DNA of 64,000 nucleotides. It comes from Photobacterium angustum. GTDB lineage: Bacteria; Pseudomonadota; Gammaproteobacteria; Enterobacterales; Vibrionaceae. This document shows, one piece after another, positions 20,266-29,052 of the stretch. The stretch lies in the NCBI RefSeq assembly GCF_002954615.1, contig NZ_MSCJ01000001.1, forward strand, positions 1,922,001 through 1,986,000, read 5' to 3'. Position 1 is the stretch's first letter. Every line of letters starts with the position of its first letter. A program made the position numbers and the translations under genes. Under the pieces are notes generated by a model. That model was given only the letters and a program-made list of their open reading frames with translations, did no database searches and was not told the origin of the DNA.

Positions 20266-20304
20266 CCGGCCCTATCATTCCATGTTTGAAAATAATAAGG
20301 CCGG
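20266..20304 (-). terminator. Hairpin between nagE and chb
   Basis: The 10-bp stem CCGGCCCTAT/ATAAGGCCGG (one G-U) lies 50-90 bases past the nagE stop and before chb on the same strand. It probably ends or attenuates nagE transcription, leaving chb mostly under its own promoter. The T run on the minus-strand side is weak. Confidence 0.55.
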
Positions 20305-20354
20305 TTTTATTAAAGGTCTTGCGGTATTACTTAATTACTGAAGAATTCAGGTAA

Positions 20355-21845
20355 TTATGGAAGTTTTACAGAAGATAGATCTTCTGACGCTGGGATTTTC
20401 TTCATTTCGCCAGCAACGATTTCAGCTAGAGGGCCAAGGATAACCTGAAGGTTATTTGAACCTAGTTTAACTACACCCATTGCACCTAATGCTTTTAACG
20501 TTTTCTCGTTAGCAAGACTGCTGTCTTTTAGCGTTAGACGTAGACGTGTAATACAAGCATCGATGTTCTCTAAGTTACCGTGACCACCAAGTGCTTTTAA
20601 GTACTGCTTAGCTAGCTCGCCAGTTTCTGCAGAACCTGCAACAGATGAAGTCTCTTCTTCGTCGTCTTCACGGCCAGGCGTTTTAAGGTTGAACTTAACA
20701 ATCGCGAAGCGGAATACAAAGTAGTAGATGAAGAAGAATGCAATACCTTGAACAATCAGCATGTACCACTGAACAGCTAGTGGGTTGCGTGATGACAAGA
20801 ACATATCAACTAGACCTGCAGAGAAACCGAAACCTGCAATCCACTGCATTGATGCTGCGATGTATACAGATAGACCCGCTAGTGCTGCGTGAATTACGTA
20901 CAGTACTGGTGCTAGGAACATGAATGCAAATTCTAGAGGCTCAGTAACACCTGTGAAGAATGATGCAAAACCAGCAGCGATAAGTAGTGATGCTACACGC
21001 TCTTTGTTCTTCGCTTTTGCAGTGTGGTACATCGCAAGTGCTGCACCTGGTAGACCAAACATCATGATTGGGAAGAAACCAGCTTGGTACATACCAGTGA
21101 TACCTGGAGTAGCTGTACCTTCAGCGATAGATTTCGCGCCGCCTAGGAAGTTAGGAATATCGTTAATACCTGCAACGTCAAACCAGAATACTGAGTTTAG
21201 TGCGTGGTGAAGACCAACAGGAATCAATAGACGGTTGAAGAATGCGTAGATACCCGCACCTACAGAACCCATACCTTGAATGCTTTCACCAAAATGTACT
21301 AGACCGCCGTAAATTGATGGCCAAACGAACATCAAAATACCAGCAATAACGATACCAGCAATAGATGTTAGAATTGGTACTAAACGCTTACCACTAAAGA
21401 ACGCTAGTGCTTTATGTAGTTCTACGCTTGAGAAACGGTTGTACAACTCAGCTGACACGATACCTACTAAGATACCTACAAATTGGTTATTGATTTTACC
21501 AAATGCAGCTGGAACTGCGCTTGGGTCAATACCTTGGATTTGCGCGACTGCACCCGGTGCAAGAAGCGTTGTAACCACAAGGAAACCAACAAAACCTGAT
21601 AGTGCTGCTGCACCATCTTTATCTTTAGACATGCCGTATGCAACACCCACTGCAAACAGTACTGACATGTTATCAATAATTGCCGCACCAGCCTTGATCA
21701 AGAAAGCAGCTAATGCAGAGTTTGCACCCCAGCCGTTCGGATCAATCCAGTAACCGATACCCATTAAGATTGCCGCTGCAGGAAGTACTGCAACTGGCAC
21801 CATTAATGCCTTACCTACTTTTTGAAAATATCCAAGAATATTCAC
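20355..21845 (-). CDS. nagE: PTS N-acetylglucosamine-specific EIICB component
   Basis: NagE imports and phosphorylates GlcNAc. The EIIC domain (about 1-380, roughly ten hydrophobic helices) contains GVTEPLEFAFMFLAPVLY, and the EIIB domain lies at about 415-490 with DACITRLRLTL, including the phosphorylated Cys. The 496 residues lack the EIIA domain that E. coli NagE (648) carries at its C-terminus, so a separate EIIA such as Crr must supply phosphate. The start is GTG at 21845 behind a G-rich Shine-Dalgarno. It is divergent from nagB, sharing the regulatory spacer. Confidence 0.95.
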   Translation of the reverse strand: MNILGYFQKVGKALMVPVAVLPAAAILMGIGYWIDPNGWGANSALAAFLIKAGAAIIDNMSVLFAVGVAYGMSKDKDGAAALSGFVGFLVVTTLLAPGAVAQIQGIDPSAVPAAFGKINNQFVGILVGIVSAELYNRFSSVELHKALAFFSGKRLVPILTSIAGIVIAGILMFVWPSIYGGLVHFGESIQGMGSVGAGIYAFFNRLLIPVGLHHALNSVFWFDVAGINDIPNFLGGAKSIAEGTATPGITGMYQAGFFPIMMFGLPGAALAMYHTAKAKNKERVASLLIAAGFASFFTGVTEPLEFAFMFLAPVLYVIHAALAGLSVYIAASMQWIAGFGFSAGLVDMFLSSRNPLAVQWYMLIVQGIAFFFIYYFVFRFAIVKFNLKTPGREDDEEETSSVAGSAETGELAKQYLKALGGHGNLENIDACITRLRLTLKDSSLANEKTLKALGAMGVVKLGSNNLQVILGPLAEIVAGEMKKIPASEDLSSVKLP

Positions 21846-21930
21846 CCTTAGTTCCCCCTATGGTTTTCTTAGATGCGATTGAATAACTGAATTTAAGCTA
21901 TCCGTATTTGGTTATCCGCAGTTTAAGAAA

Positions 21931-21952
21931 TTAATTTCGCCCCGCAAATTAA
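21931..21952. promoter_or_regulatory. Candidate NagC operator
   Basis: The arms TTAATTT and AAATTAA form a perfect 7-bp inverted repeat around CGCCCCGC. This matches the general shape of NagC/Mlc sites (A/T-rich arms, central C and G). It lies in the nagE/nagB spacer, where E. coli NagC binds to repress both units. Confidence 0.6.
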
Positions 21953-21961
21953 AAGCTCACC

Positions 21962-21983
21962 ATTTGTGATCTCAATCACCGAC
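21962..21983. promoter_or_regulatory. CRP-binding site in nagE/nagB spacer
   Basis: TGTGA-N6-TCACC at 21965-21980 matches the CRP consensus in nine of ten core positions. It lies between the two candidate NagC sites, as the CRP site does in E. coli nagE-nagB. Confidence 0.65.
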
Positions 21984-22025
21984 GGAGGTTAGAAGTGAGT
22001 GATTTTGCTAGCTCGATCATAAAAC

Positions 22026-22046
22026 TTATTTTATCATTCGAAACAA
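22026..22046. promoter_or_regulatory. Second, weaker candidate NagC operator
   Basis: This 21-base element beginning TTATTTTATC and ending GAAACAA is an imperfect match to the NagC pattern. It lies about 57-77 bases before the nagB GTG. A pair of sites would allow the looping repression known from E. coli. Confidence 0.4.
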
Positions 22047-22102
22047 AGGCGCTATGTCGCTAAGATTTTTCCTGTTTTAACTTTCTTCAACGAGGTATCA
22101 AC

Positions 22103-22903
22103 GTGAGACTAATCCCGCTTAATAACGCTAAAGATGTTGGTTTATGGTCTGCTCGCTACATTGCAGATCGCATCAATAAATTCGAACCAACAGCAGAACG
22201 TCCATTTGTATTGGGGCTACCTACGGGTGGTACACCTCTAGCGACATACAAGCGCCTTATCGAGCTATACCAAGCAGGTGAAGTAAGCTTCAAAAATGTT
22301 GTTACTTTCAACATGGATGAGTATGTAGGCATGGCTTCTGATCACCCAGAGTCATACCGTAACTTCATGTACAACAACTTCTTTAACCACGTTGATATTC
22401 AAGAAGAAAACATCAACCTTCTTGATGGTAACGCAGAAGATCACGCTGCTGAATGTCAGCGTTACGAAGATAAGATCAAATCTTACGGTAAAATCAACCT
22501 ATTCATGGGTGGTGTAGGCAACGACGGTCACATTGCTTTCAATGAGCCAGCATCATCATTAGCATCTCGTACACGTATCAAGACGCTAACCCAAGAAACG
22601 CGTATTGCTAACTCTCGTTTCTTTGATGGCGACATCAACCAAGTACCTAAATACTCACTAACTATCGGTGTAGGTACATTACTAGATTCAGAAGAAGTAA
22701 TGATCCTTATCACTGGCCACAACAAAGCCCAGGCACTACAAGCTGCGGTTGAAGGCAGTGTGAATCACCTATGGACTGTATCTGCACTTCAGCTACACCC
22801 TAAATCAATGATTGTTTGTGATGAGCCATCAACTCAAGAGCTAAAAGTGAAGACTGTTAAGTACTTCCAAGAGCTTGAAGCGGAAAATATTAATCACCTT
22901 TAA
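22103..22903 (+). CDS. nagB: Glucosamine-6-phosphate deaminase
   Basis: NagB converts GlcN-6-P to fructose-6-P and ammonia. The 266 residues equal E. coli NagB. Visible are [21 protein letters not shown] with the catalytic Asp, and [18 protein letters not shown] with the catalytic His and the lid region. The C-terminal [17 protein letters not shown] holds the allosteric-site and C-terminal residues. The start is GTG at 22103 with CGAGG upstream. It is the first gene of nagBAC. Confidence 0.98.
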   Translation: MRLIPLNNAKDVGLWSARYIADRINKFEPTAERPFVLGLPTGGTPLATYKRLIELYQAGEVSFKNVVTFNMDEYVGMASDHPESYRNFMYNNFFNHVDIQEENINLLDGNAEDHAAECQRYEDKIKSYGKINLFMGGVGNDGHIAFNEPASSLASRTRIKTLTQETRIANSRFFDGDINQVPKYSLTIGVGTLLDSEEVMILITGHNKAQALQAAVEGSVNHLWTVSALQLHPKSMIVCDEPSTQELKVKTVKYFQELEAENINHL

Positions 22904-22921
22904 TCCTATTAAGGAATATTC

Positions 22922-24058
22922 ATGTACGCGCTTACCAACTGTAATATTTTTACCGGTAGCGAAGTGCTGAATAACCACGCCGTCATTATTGACGGCGTGA
23001 ACATTCATGCAATCTGCCCGATTAATCATTTACTCGATGGCATCGACACTATCGATCTTCATGGTGCAAACCTTTCTCCTGGCTTTATTGATTTACAATT
23101 AAATGGTTGTGGTGGGGTGATGTTCAATAATGAAACCACCGCAGAAGCCATTGATATTATGCACCAAGCCAACCTAAAATCAGGTTGTACTAGCTTTCTT
23201 CCTACACTTATCACCTCTCCTGACGAAGATATGAAACGTGCAGTTTCAGCTATTCGTGATTATCAAGCAAAATACCACAATCAAGCATTAGGCCTACACC
23301 TAGAAGGCCCTTACATTAATGTTGTAAAGAAAGGGGTTCACCGCCCAGATTTCATTCGTCCAGCTAGTGACGAGATGATTACTTTCTTATGTGAAAACGC
23401 AGATGTTATAACTAAAGTCACTCTCGCTCCTGAGTTGAATTCACCTGAACATATTCAGAAACTGATTGATTCAGGTATTGTGGTCTCAGCGGGACACAGT
23501 AATGCAACATACGAAGAAGCAAGACAAGGCTTCGATCTCGGTATTAGTTTTACTACGCATTTATTCAATGCGATGAGTCCAGTAGAAGGTCGTTCGCCAG
23601 GTCTAGTTGGTGCTATTTACGATAGCAGTGAAATCTATACAGGCGTTATTGCTGACGGTTTCCATGTTGACTATGCCAATATCCGCATGGCTCATAAAAT
23701 GAAGAATACGCGTTTAGTTTTAGTGACCGATGCCACAGCTCCAGCAGGTGCAAACATCGATAGCTTTCTTTTTACTGGGACAAAGGTATATTACCGGAAC
23801 GGCATGTGTGTAACTGAAGAAGGCACACTTGGTGGTTCAGCACTGACAATGATTGAAGCGATTCAAAATAGTGTTGAACATGTAGGTATCGCCTTGGACG
23901 AAGCGATTCGTATGGCCACACTTTATCCTGCTCGCGCTATTGGTGTAGACAAGAAACTTGGGGCTATAAAAAAAGGCATGGTAGCAAATCTTACTGTGTT
24001 TGATCGCGATTATAATGTTCAGGCGACAATTGTTAATGGTGAATACAAACAGAGCTAA
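22922..24058 (+). CDS. nagA: N-acetylglucosamine-6-phosphate deacetylase
   Basis: NagA removes acetate from GlcNAc-6-P made by NagE. The 378 residues carry an amidohydrolase fold: [21 protein letters not shown] (metal-binding Glu), [12 protein letters not shown] and THLFNAMSP (metal His), and [10 protein letters not shown] with the catalytic Asp. AAGGA precedes the ATG. It lies 18 bases after nagB and 2 bases before nagC. Confidence 0.97.
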   Translation: MYALTNCNIFTGSEVLNNHAVIIDGVNIHAICPINHLLDGIDTIDLHGANLSPGFIDLQLNGCGGVMFNNETTAEAIDIMHQANLKSGCTSFLPTLITSPDEDMKRAVSAIRDYQAKYHNQALGLHLEGPYINVVKKGVHRPDFIRPASDEMITFLCENADVITKVTLAPELNSPEHIQKLIDSGIVVSAGHSNATYEEARQGFDLGISFTTHLFNAMSPVEGRSPGLVGAIYDSSEIYTGVIADGFHVDYANIRMAHKMKNTRLVLVTDATAPAGANIDSFLFTGTKVYYRNGMCVTEEGTLGGSALTMIEAIQNSVEHVGIALDEAIRMATLYPARAIGVDKKLGAIKKGMVANLTVFDRDYNVQATIVNGEYKQS

Positions 24059-24060
24059 TT

Positions 24061-25275
24061 ATGACAGGCGGACAAATTGGTAATGTTGATCTCGTAAAAC
24101 AGCTAAACAGTGCAGCTGTTTATCGCTTGATTGACTTGCAGGGCCCTATTTCACGTATTCAGGTGGCTGATGTTAGTCAGCTTGCTCCTGCCAGTGTTAC
24201 TAAAATAACCCGCCAACTACTTGAGCGCGGCCTAATAAAAGAGGTCGCGCAACAAGCATCAACCGGCGGTAGACGGGCAATATCGCTGACAACTGAATCA
24301 GCAGCATTTCATTCTATTGCGGTGCGTATTGGTCGAAATTACATTGAAATAACCCTTTATGATTTAAGTGGTAACCATATAACAGGTACCGCTCACCCAT
24401 TTTCTTATACCAGCCAACAAGCCTTAATTGATGGTTTACTTGAGCATATCCAAAACTTCATCAGTAATAACCAAAATGTAATGAAGGAATTGGTTGCATT
24501 TGGTATTACGCTCCCCGGCTTAGTGAACCCTGAGCATGGTATTGTGGAATATATGCCACATATTGAAATTGATGACTTTCCATTAGCTGACATTATTAAA
24601 AAACAATTCGGTGTTATTTGTTTTGTCGGTAATGATATTCGAGGCCTAGCGTTAGCTGAACATTACTTCGGTGCAAGCCGCGATTGTAAAGACTCAATTC
24701 TAGTCAGTGTTCACAACGGTACAGGTGCCGGTATTATTGTTAATGGTCAAGTATTCTTGGGCTTTAACCGTAACGTGGGCGAGATCGGTCATATTCAAAT
24801 CGATCCATTAGGCGATAAATGCCAGTGCGGTAATTTTGGTTGCTTAGAAACAGTCGCAGCCGACCCCGCTATAGTGAAACATGTTCAACAGTTGCTCGAC
24901 CAAGGTTATCCAAGCTCACTACAAGAGCTTGAAGATATAACAATGCTTGCGATTTGTGATGCGGCAAATGATGGTGATGAGTTAGCAACCCAAGCGTTGA
25001 TAAAAGTTGGAAATCAATTGGGCAAAGCCCTTGCGATGACCATCAATTTGTTCAACCCTCAAAAAATCATTCTTGCGGGTAACATTACTCATGCCCAAGA
25101 GATTGTTTTTCCAGCGATTCGACGTTGTGTTGAAACACAATCACTCTCAAGATTTCATCATGACTTACCGATTGTTGCATCTGAGCTTTATAACCAACCG
25201 ACCATAGGTGCATTTTCAATGATCAAACGCGCTATGTTAAACGGTGTATTATTACAGCTCCTATTAGAAGACTAA
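24061..25275 (+). CDS. nagC: N-acetylglucosamine repressor NagC (ROK family)
   Basis: NagC represses nag and chitin genes and is relieved by GlcNAc-6-P. The 404 residues show an N-terminal helix-turn-helix (about 30-65, VSQLAPASVTKITRQLLERG), the ROK domain with GNDIRGLALAEHYFGA, NGTGAGIIVNG and GEIGHIQID, and the zinc motif CQCGNFGCLE. The ATG lies 2 bases after the nagA stop, so translation is probably coupled. Autoregulation through the upstream NagC sites is likely. Confidence 0.96.
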   Translation: MTGGQIGNVDLVKQLNSAAVYRLIDLQGPISRIQVADVSQLAPASVTKITRQLLERGLIKEVAQQASTGGRRAISLTTESAAFHSIAVRIGRNYIEITLYDLSGNHITGTAHPFSYTSQQALIDGLLEHIQNFISNNQNVMKELVAFGITLPGLVNPEHGIVEYMPHIEIDDFPLADIIKKQFGVICFVGNDIRGLALAEHYFGASRDCKDSILVSVHNGTGAGIIVNGQVFLGFNRNVGEIGHIQIDPLGDKCQCGNFGCLETVAADPAIVKHVQQLLDQGYPSSLQELEDITMLAICDAANDGDELATQALIKVGNQLGKALAMTINLFNPQKIILAGNITHAQEIVFPAIRRCVETQSLSRFHHDLPIVASELYNQPTIGAFSMIKRAMLNGVLLQLLLED

Positions 25276-25302
25276 TCACAGCAACATATAAATTCAGAGC
25301 AA

Positions 25303-25329
25303 AGGGGCGTATTTAATTAATACGCCCCT
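25303..25329. terminator. Hairpin after nagC
   Basis: The 11-bp arms AGGGGCGTATT/AATACGCCCCT surround a short A/T loop 28 bases past the nagC stop. It lacks a T run; termination is inferred from place and strength. Confidence 0.6.
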
Positions 25330-25390
25330 AATCTCATCAGCTTCATGCTATTTCTCCAGATTGTTATCTTGCAAGGATGTTGTACAAGAT

Positions 25391-26983
25391 ATGGAATTTA
25401 TCTACATACTTACCGCTTTTATCATTGGTTTTATTGCTCTACGTTGCAAACTCCCCCCTCTTGTCGGATTTCTTGTTGCTGGCTTTAGTCTCAACAGTTT
25501 TGGCTTTACTTCTACACCTACATTAGAAACCTTAGCTAACTTAGGGGTGACACTGCTTCTTTTTACCATTGGTTTAAAACTGGATGTGAAGTCCTTACTT
25601 AAAAAAGAAGTTTGGGGTGGCGCTACCCTACATAATCTCTTATCAACAACCTTATTTACCCTCTGTCTATTGGTATTAAAACAGCTTGGTTTAACCATGT
25701 TCAGCGACATGGCGTTCAGCCAACTTATCCTCATTGGATTTGCGCTGTCTTTTTCCAGTACAGTATTTGCCATTAAGCTGTTACAAGAAAAAGGCGAGTT
25801 AAATGCAAAGTACGGTACCGTCTCTATCGGTATTTTGGTCATGCAAGATATCTTCGCCGTTATATTCTTAACTATCTCAAGTGGAAAAATGCCAGAAGTG
25901 TATGCGCTTGGGCTTTTCGCTCTACCGTTATTACGCCCTATCCTATACAAGATCTTAGACAAAGCAGGTCACGGTGAAGTACTGGTACTCTATGCCATTA
26001 CTCTTGCGCTAGTGCTCGGTGCAGGGTTATTTAAACTGGTTGGTATGAAGCCTGATTTGGGTGCACTATTGATCGGGATGCTAATGGCAGGACACAGTAA
26101 GTCTTCTGAAATGGCAAAATCACTCTTTAACTTTAAAGAGTTGTTACTTGTTTGCTTTTTCTTAAATATTGGCCTGTCAGAAACCCCGACTCTTAATGGG
26201 TTGCTGATGGCATTTGTTTTACTACTCTTATTACCGCTTAAGGGTCTGTTGTACTACGGCATATTCCATTTGTGTCGTTACCGTGTCCGTACCTCAATGC
26301 TCGCGACGTTAACACTATTTAATTACAGCGAGTTTGGTTTAATTGTCGGTGGTGTGGCTTATAAACTCGGACTATTACCGGGTACTTTTTTAGTGGCTAT
26401 CGCCATTGCTGTCTCTTTTTCATTTTTGCTCGCAGCCCCTCTCAACAGCATGAGCCATAAACTTTACACTGAAGCATCAAAATGGCTAAAAGAATTTGAA
26501 CCAGAAAAACTCAACGCCGATGACAAACTGATCGATCTCGGTCAATCAAAAGTGTTGATTCTTGGTATGGGTCGTATAGGCACGGGAGCATATGATGAAT
26601 TACAAGCGCGTTACGGCAAGCAAATCATAGGCGTTGAAACCCGAGAGGAATCCGCCGAGCAGCAACGTAAAGAAGGACGCAATGTTATTCAAGGCGATGC
26701 GACTGACCCTGATTTTTGGGCGCGAGTGATCAGCAAAGAACGCATAACGCTTATTTTATTAGCAATGCCTCATAGTCAGGCGAATGTTTATGCCTTAGAG
26801 CAAATTAAAGCTCGTCATTTCCAAGGTAAAATTGCGGCAATTGCTCAGTACAATGATGATGAGGAGTTACTGTATGAGCAAGGTATTGATGCCGTCTTCA
26901 ACATCTTCAATGAGGCAGGCAGTGGTTTTGCTCGTAATGTATGTGATCACTTAAAGCCAGACATAACAGCAATCAAATCATAA
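25391..26983 (+). CDS. Kef-type cation:proton antiporter (CPA2) with RCK domain
   Basis: The 530-residue inner membrane protein has about twelve hydrophobic helices in residues 1-370, with the CPA2 signatures LPPLVGFLVAGF, LANLGVTLLLFTIGLKLD and MKPDLGALLIGMLMAG. A cytoplasmic TrkA-N/RCK nucleotide-binding domain follows (about 385-500: VLILGMGRIGTGAY, IGVE, GDATDP). It probably exchanges K+ or Na+ for protons, gated by NAD(H) or a similar ligand. I chose the start MEFIYILTAF (25391) over an upstream TTG. It lies between nagC and asnB with its own terminator. Confidence 0.9.
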   Translation: MEFIYILTAFIIGFIALRCKLPPLVGFLVAGFSLNSFGFTSTPTLETLANLGVTLLLFTIGLKLDVKSLLKKEVWGGATLHNLLSTTLFTLCLLVLKQLGLTMFSDMAFSQLILIGFALSFSSTVFAIKLLQEKGELNAKYGTVSIGILVMQDIFAVIFLTISSGKMPEVYALGLFALPLLRPILYKILDKAGHGEVLVLYAITLALVLGAGLFKLVGMKPDLGALLIGMLMAGHSKSSEMAKSLFNFKELLLVCFFLNIGLSETPTLNGLLMAFVLLLLLPLKGLLYYGIFHLCRYRVRTSMLATLTLFNYSEFGLIVGGVAYKLGLLPGTFLVAIAIAVSFSFLLAAPLNSMSHKLYTEASKWLKEFEPEKLNADDKLIDLGQSKVLILGMGRIGTGAYDELQARYGKQIIGVETREESAEQQRKEGRNVIQGDATDPDFWARVISKERITLILLAMPHSQANVYALEQIKARHFQGKIAAIAQYNDDEELLYEQGIDAVFNIFNEAGSGFARNVCDHLKPDITAIKS

Positions 26984-27303
26984 TCCTATAAGTATGCCCC
27001 CTTATTTCGCAGTAAAAAATAAACAGTGGTAACAACTACTGTTTATTTTTTTTAAATAAAAAGCCAAACACATTAGATTTAATTCAGTTAAAGGTGATTT
27101 AAATGAATATGATTCACCTAAGACGTTTTATTTTAATGGATTGAAGATTTTTTATTGCAATTTACTTCAGAATACGCAATTTTAACAATCAAAGAGAAAC
27201 ACACAGAAATAAAAAGATTTGTTTTCATTATAAAAACCTTTTGGTTACATCAGTGTTTCTAAGATTTATGGATATAAAAAGATAACGTTGGAGTGGTATT
27301 ACT
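26984..27303. other. Spacer upstream of asnB
   Basis: Besides the terminator at 27014-27053 this very AT-rich stretch holds an inverted repeat AGGTGA/TCACCT (27092-27119, 16-base spacer) and a TTATTT-N9-AAATAA element at about 27002-27022 that faintly resembles a NagC site. The asnB promoter must be here, but I cannot place its hexamers with confidence. Confidence 0.4.
27014..27053 (+). terminator. Rho-independent terminator after the Kef-type gene
   Basis: The 11-bp stem AAATAAACAGT/ACTGTTTATTT with a 10-base loop is followed by a T run. Confidence 0.85.
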
Positions 27304-28974
27304 ATGTGTTCTGTATTTGGGATCCTAGACATTAAGAGCGACGCAGCAGCATTGCGTCCTATCGCATTAGAAATGTCGAAAAAGCTTCGTCACCGCGGCC
27401 CAGACTGGTCAGGTATTTATGCATCAGAACATGCCATTCTTGCGCATGAACGTCTTGCTATTGTTGGTCTAAACAGTGGTGCTCAGCCCATTTATAGCCC
27501 AGATAAAAAATTGATCCTTGCTGTTAACGGTGAAATCTACAACCACAAAGAAATCCGTGCTCGCTATGAAGGCAAATACGATTTCCAAACAGATTCAGAC
27601 TGTGAAGTTATTCTTGCGCTCTACCAAGATATGGGCGAAGAGTTACTTGAAGAACTTAACGGTATTTTCGCCTTTGTTCTTTATGATGAAGAAAAAGACA
27701 CCTACCTTGTTGGTCGTGATCACATTGGTATTATTCCGCTATACCAAGGTTTTGATGAAAACGGCAACTACTATGTTGCATCAGAAATGAAAGCGCTGGT
27801 GCCTGTGTGTAAAACAGTGAGCGAATTCCCTCCAGGTTCTTACTACGGTAGTGCTGATGCCGAGCCGCAGCGTTATTATACCCGTGATTGGAATGAGTAC
27901 GCAGCCGTACAAGGTAACTCAACCAGCAAAGAAGAATTAACTGAAGCACTAGAAGCGGCTATTAAGCGTCAGTTAATGACAGATGTACCTTATGGTGTAC
28001 TTCTATCGGGTGGTTTAGATTCATCAATTACATCGGCAGTGGCAAAACGCTTTGCTGCAATGCGTATTGAAGATAATGACCAATCTGAAGCATGGTGGCC
28101 ACAACTTCACTCTTTTGCCGTCGGTCTTGAAGGCGCCCCTGATTTAAAAGCAGCGCGTGAAGTTGCTGATAAAATTGGTACCGTTCACCATGAAATGACC
28201 TACACGATTCAAGAAGGTCTAGATGCTATCCGTGATGTGATTTATCACATTGAAACTTACGATGTGACAACCATTCGTGCTTCTACCCCAATGTTCCTAA
28301 TGGGTCGTAAAATCAAAGCGATGGGTATCAAGATGGTTCTTTCTGGTGAAGGTGCAGATGAGATCTTTGGTGGTTACTTATACTTCCACAAAGCGCCAAA
28401 CGCGAAAGAGTTCCATGAAGAAACTGTACGTAAATTGCTTGCTCTGAACATGTTTGACTGTGCCCGTGCAAACAAATCATTAGCAGCATGGGGTGTTGAA
28501 GGTCGAGTACCATTCCTAGATAAAGAATTTATCGATGTGGCAATGCGTCTAAACCCTGAAGATAAAATGTGTGGTAACGGTAAGATGGAAAAACACATCT
28601 TACGTGAGTGTTTTGAACACTACCTACCAGAATCTATTGCATGGCGTCAAAAAGAGCAGTTCTCTGATGGTGTAGGTTACAGCTGGATTGATACGCTAAA
28701 AGAAGTGGCTGAAGAGAAGGTAACGGATCAACAACTTGAAACTGCAGCTTACCGCTTCCCTTACAACACGCCAACAACCAAAGAAGCTTACGCATACCGT
28801 GAGATCTTTGAAGAGCTATTCCCACTCGAAAGCGCAGCGAAATGTGTTCCAGGTGGTCCATCTATTGCTTGCTCAAGCGCAAAAGCGATTGAATGGGATG
28901 AAAGCTTTAAGAATGCTGCTGACCCATCAGGTCGCGCTATTGCCGCTGTACATAACGAAGCTTATAAAAAATAA
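27304..28974 (+). CDS. asnB: Asparagine synthetase B (glutamine-hydrolysing)
   Basis: AsnB makes asparagine from aspartate, glutamine and ATP. The 556 residues (E. coli 554) begin MCSVFGILD, giving the N-terminal Cys nucleophile of the class II glutaminase domain. LRHRGPDWSG and AVNGEIYNH follow. The synthetase domain starts near residue 210 with the PP-loop LLSGGLDSSI and has LSGEGADEIFGGYLYFHKAP. GGAG precedes the ATG. The nagBAC-asnB proximity is the same as in E. coli. Confidence 0.97.
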   Translation: MCSVFGILDIKSDAAALRPIALEMSKKLRHRGPDWSGIYASEHAILAHERLAIVGLNSGAQPIYSPDKKLILAVNGEIYNHKEIRARYEGKYDFQTDSDCEVILALYQDMGEELLEELNGIFAFVLYDEEKDTYLVGRDHIGIIPLYQGFDENGNYYVASEMKALVPVCKTVSEFPPGSYYGSADAEPQRYYTRDWNEYAAVQGNSTSKEELTEALEAAIKRQLMTDVPYGVLLSGGLDSSITSAVAKRFAAMRIEDNDQSEAWWPQLHSFAVGLEGAPDLKAAREVADKIGTVHHEMTYTIQEGLDAIRDVIYHIETYDVTTIRASTPMFLMGRKIKAMGIKMVLSGEGADEIFGGYLYFHKAPNAKEFHEETVRKLLALNMFDCARANKSLAAWGVEGRVPFLDKEFIDVAMRLNPEDKMCGNGKMEKHILRECFEHYLPESIAWRQKEQFSDGVGYSWIDTLKEVAEEKVTDQQLETAAYRFPYNTPTTKEAYAYREIFEELFPLESAAKCVPGGPSIACSSAKAIEWDESFKNAADPSGRAIAAVHNEAYKK

Positions 28975-28996
28975 TCTTGCACTAAATTGCAAATAA

Positions 28997-29037
28997 TAAA
29001 AAAACCGCCAAACATAAAATGCGTTGGCGGTTTTTTT
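28997..29037. terminator. Bidirectional terminator between asnB and gsk
   Basis: The stem AACCGCCAA/TTGGCGGTT with A and T runs lies between convergent genes. Confidence 0.9.
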
Positions 29038-29052
29038 ATATTCATAAGAAAC

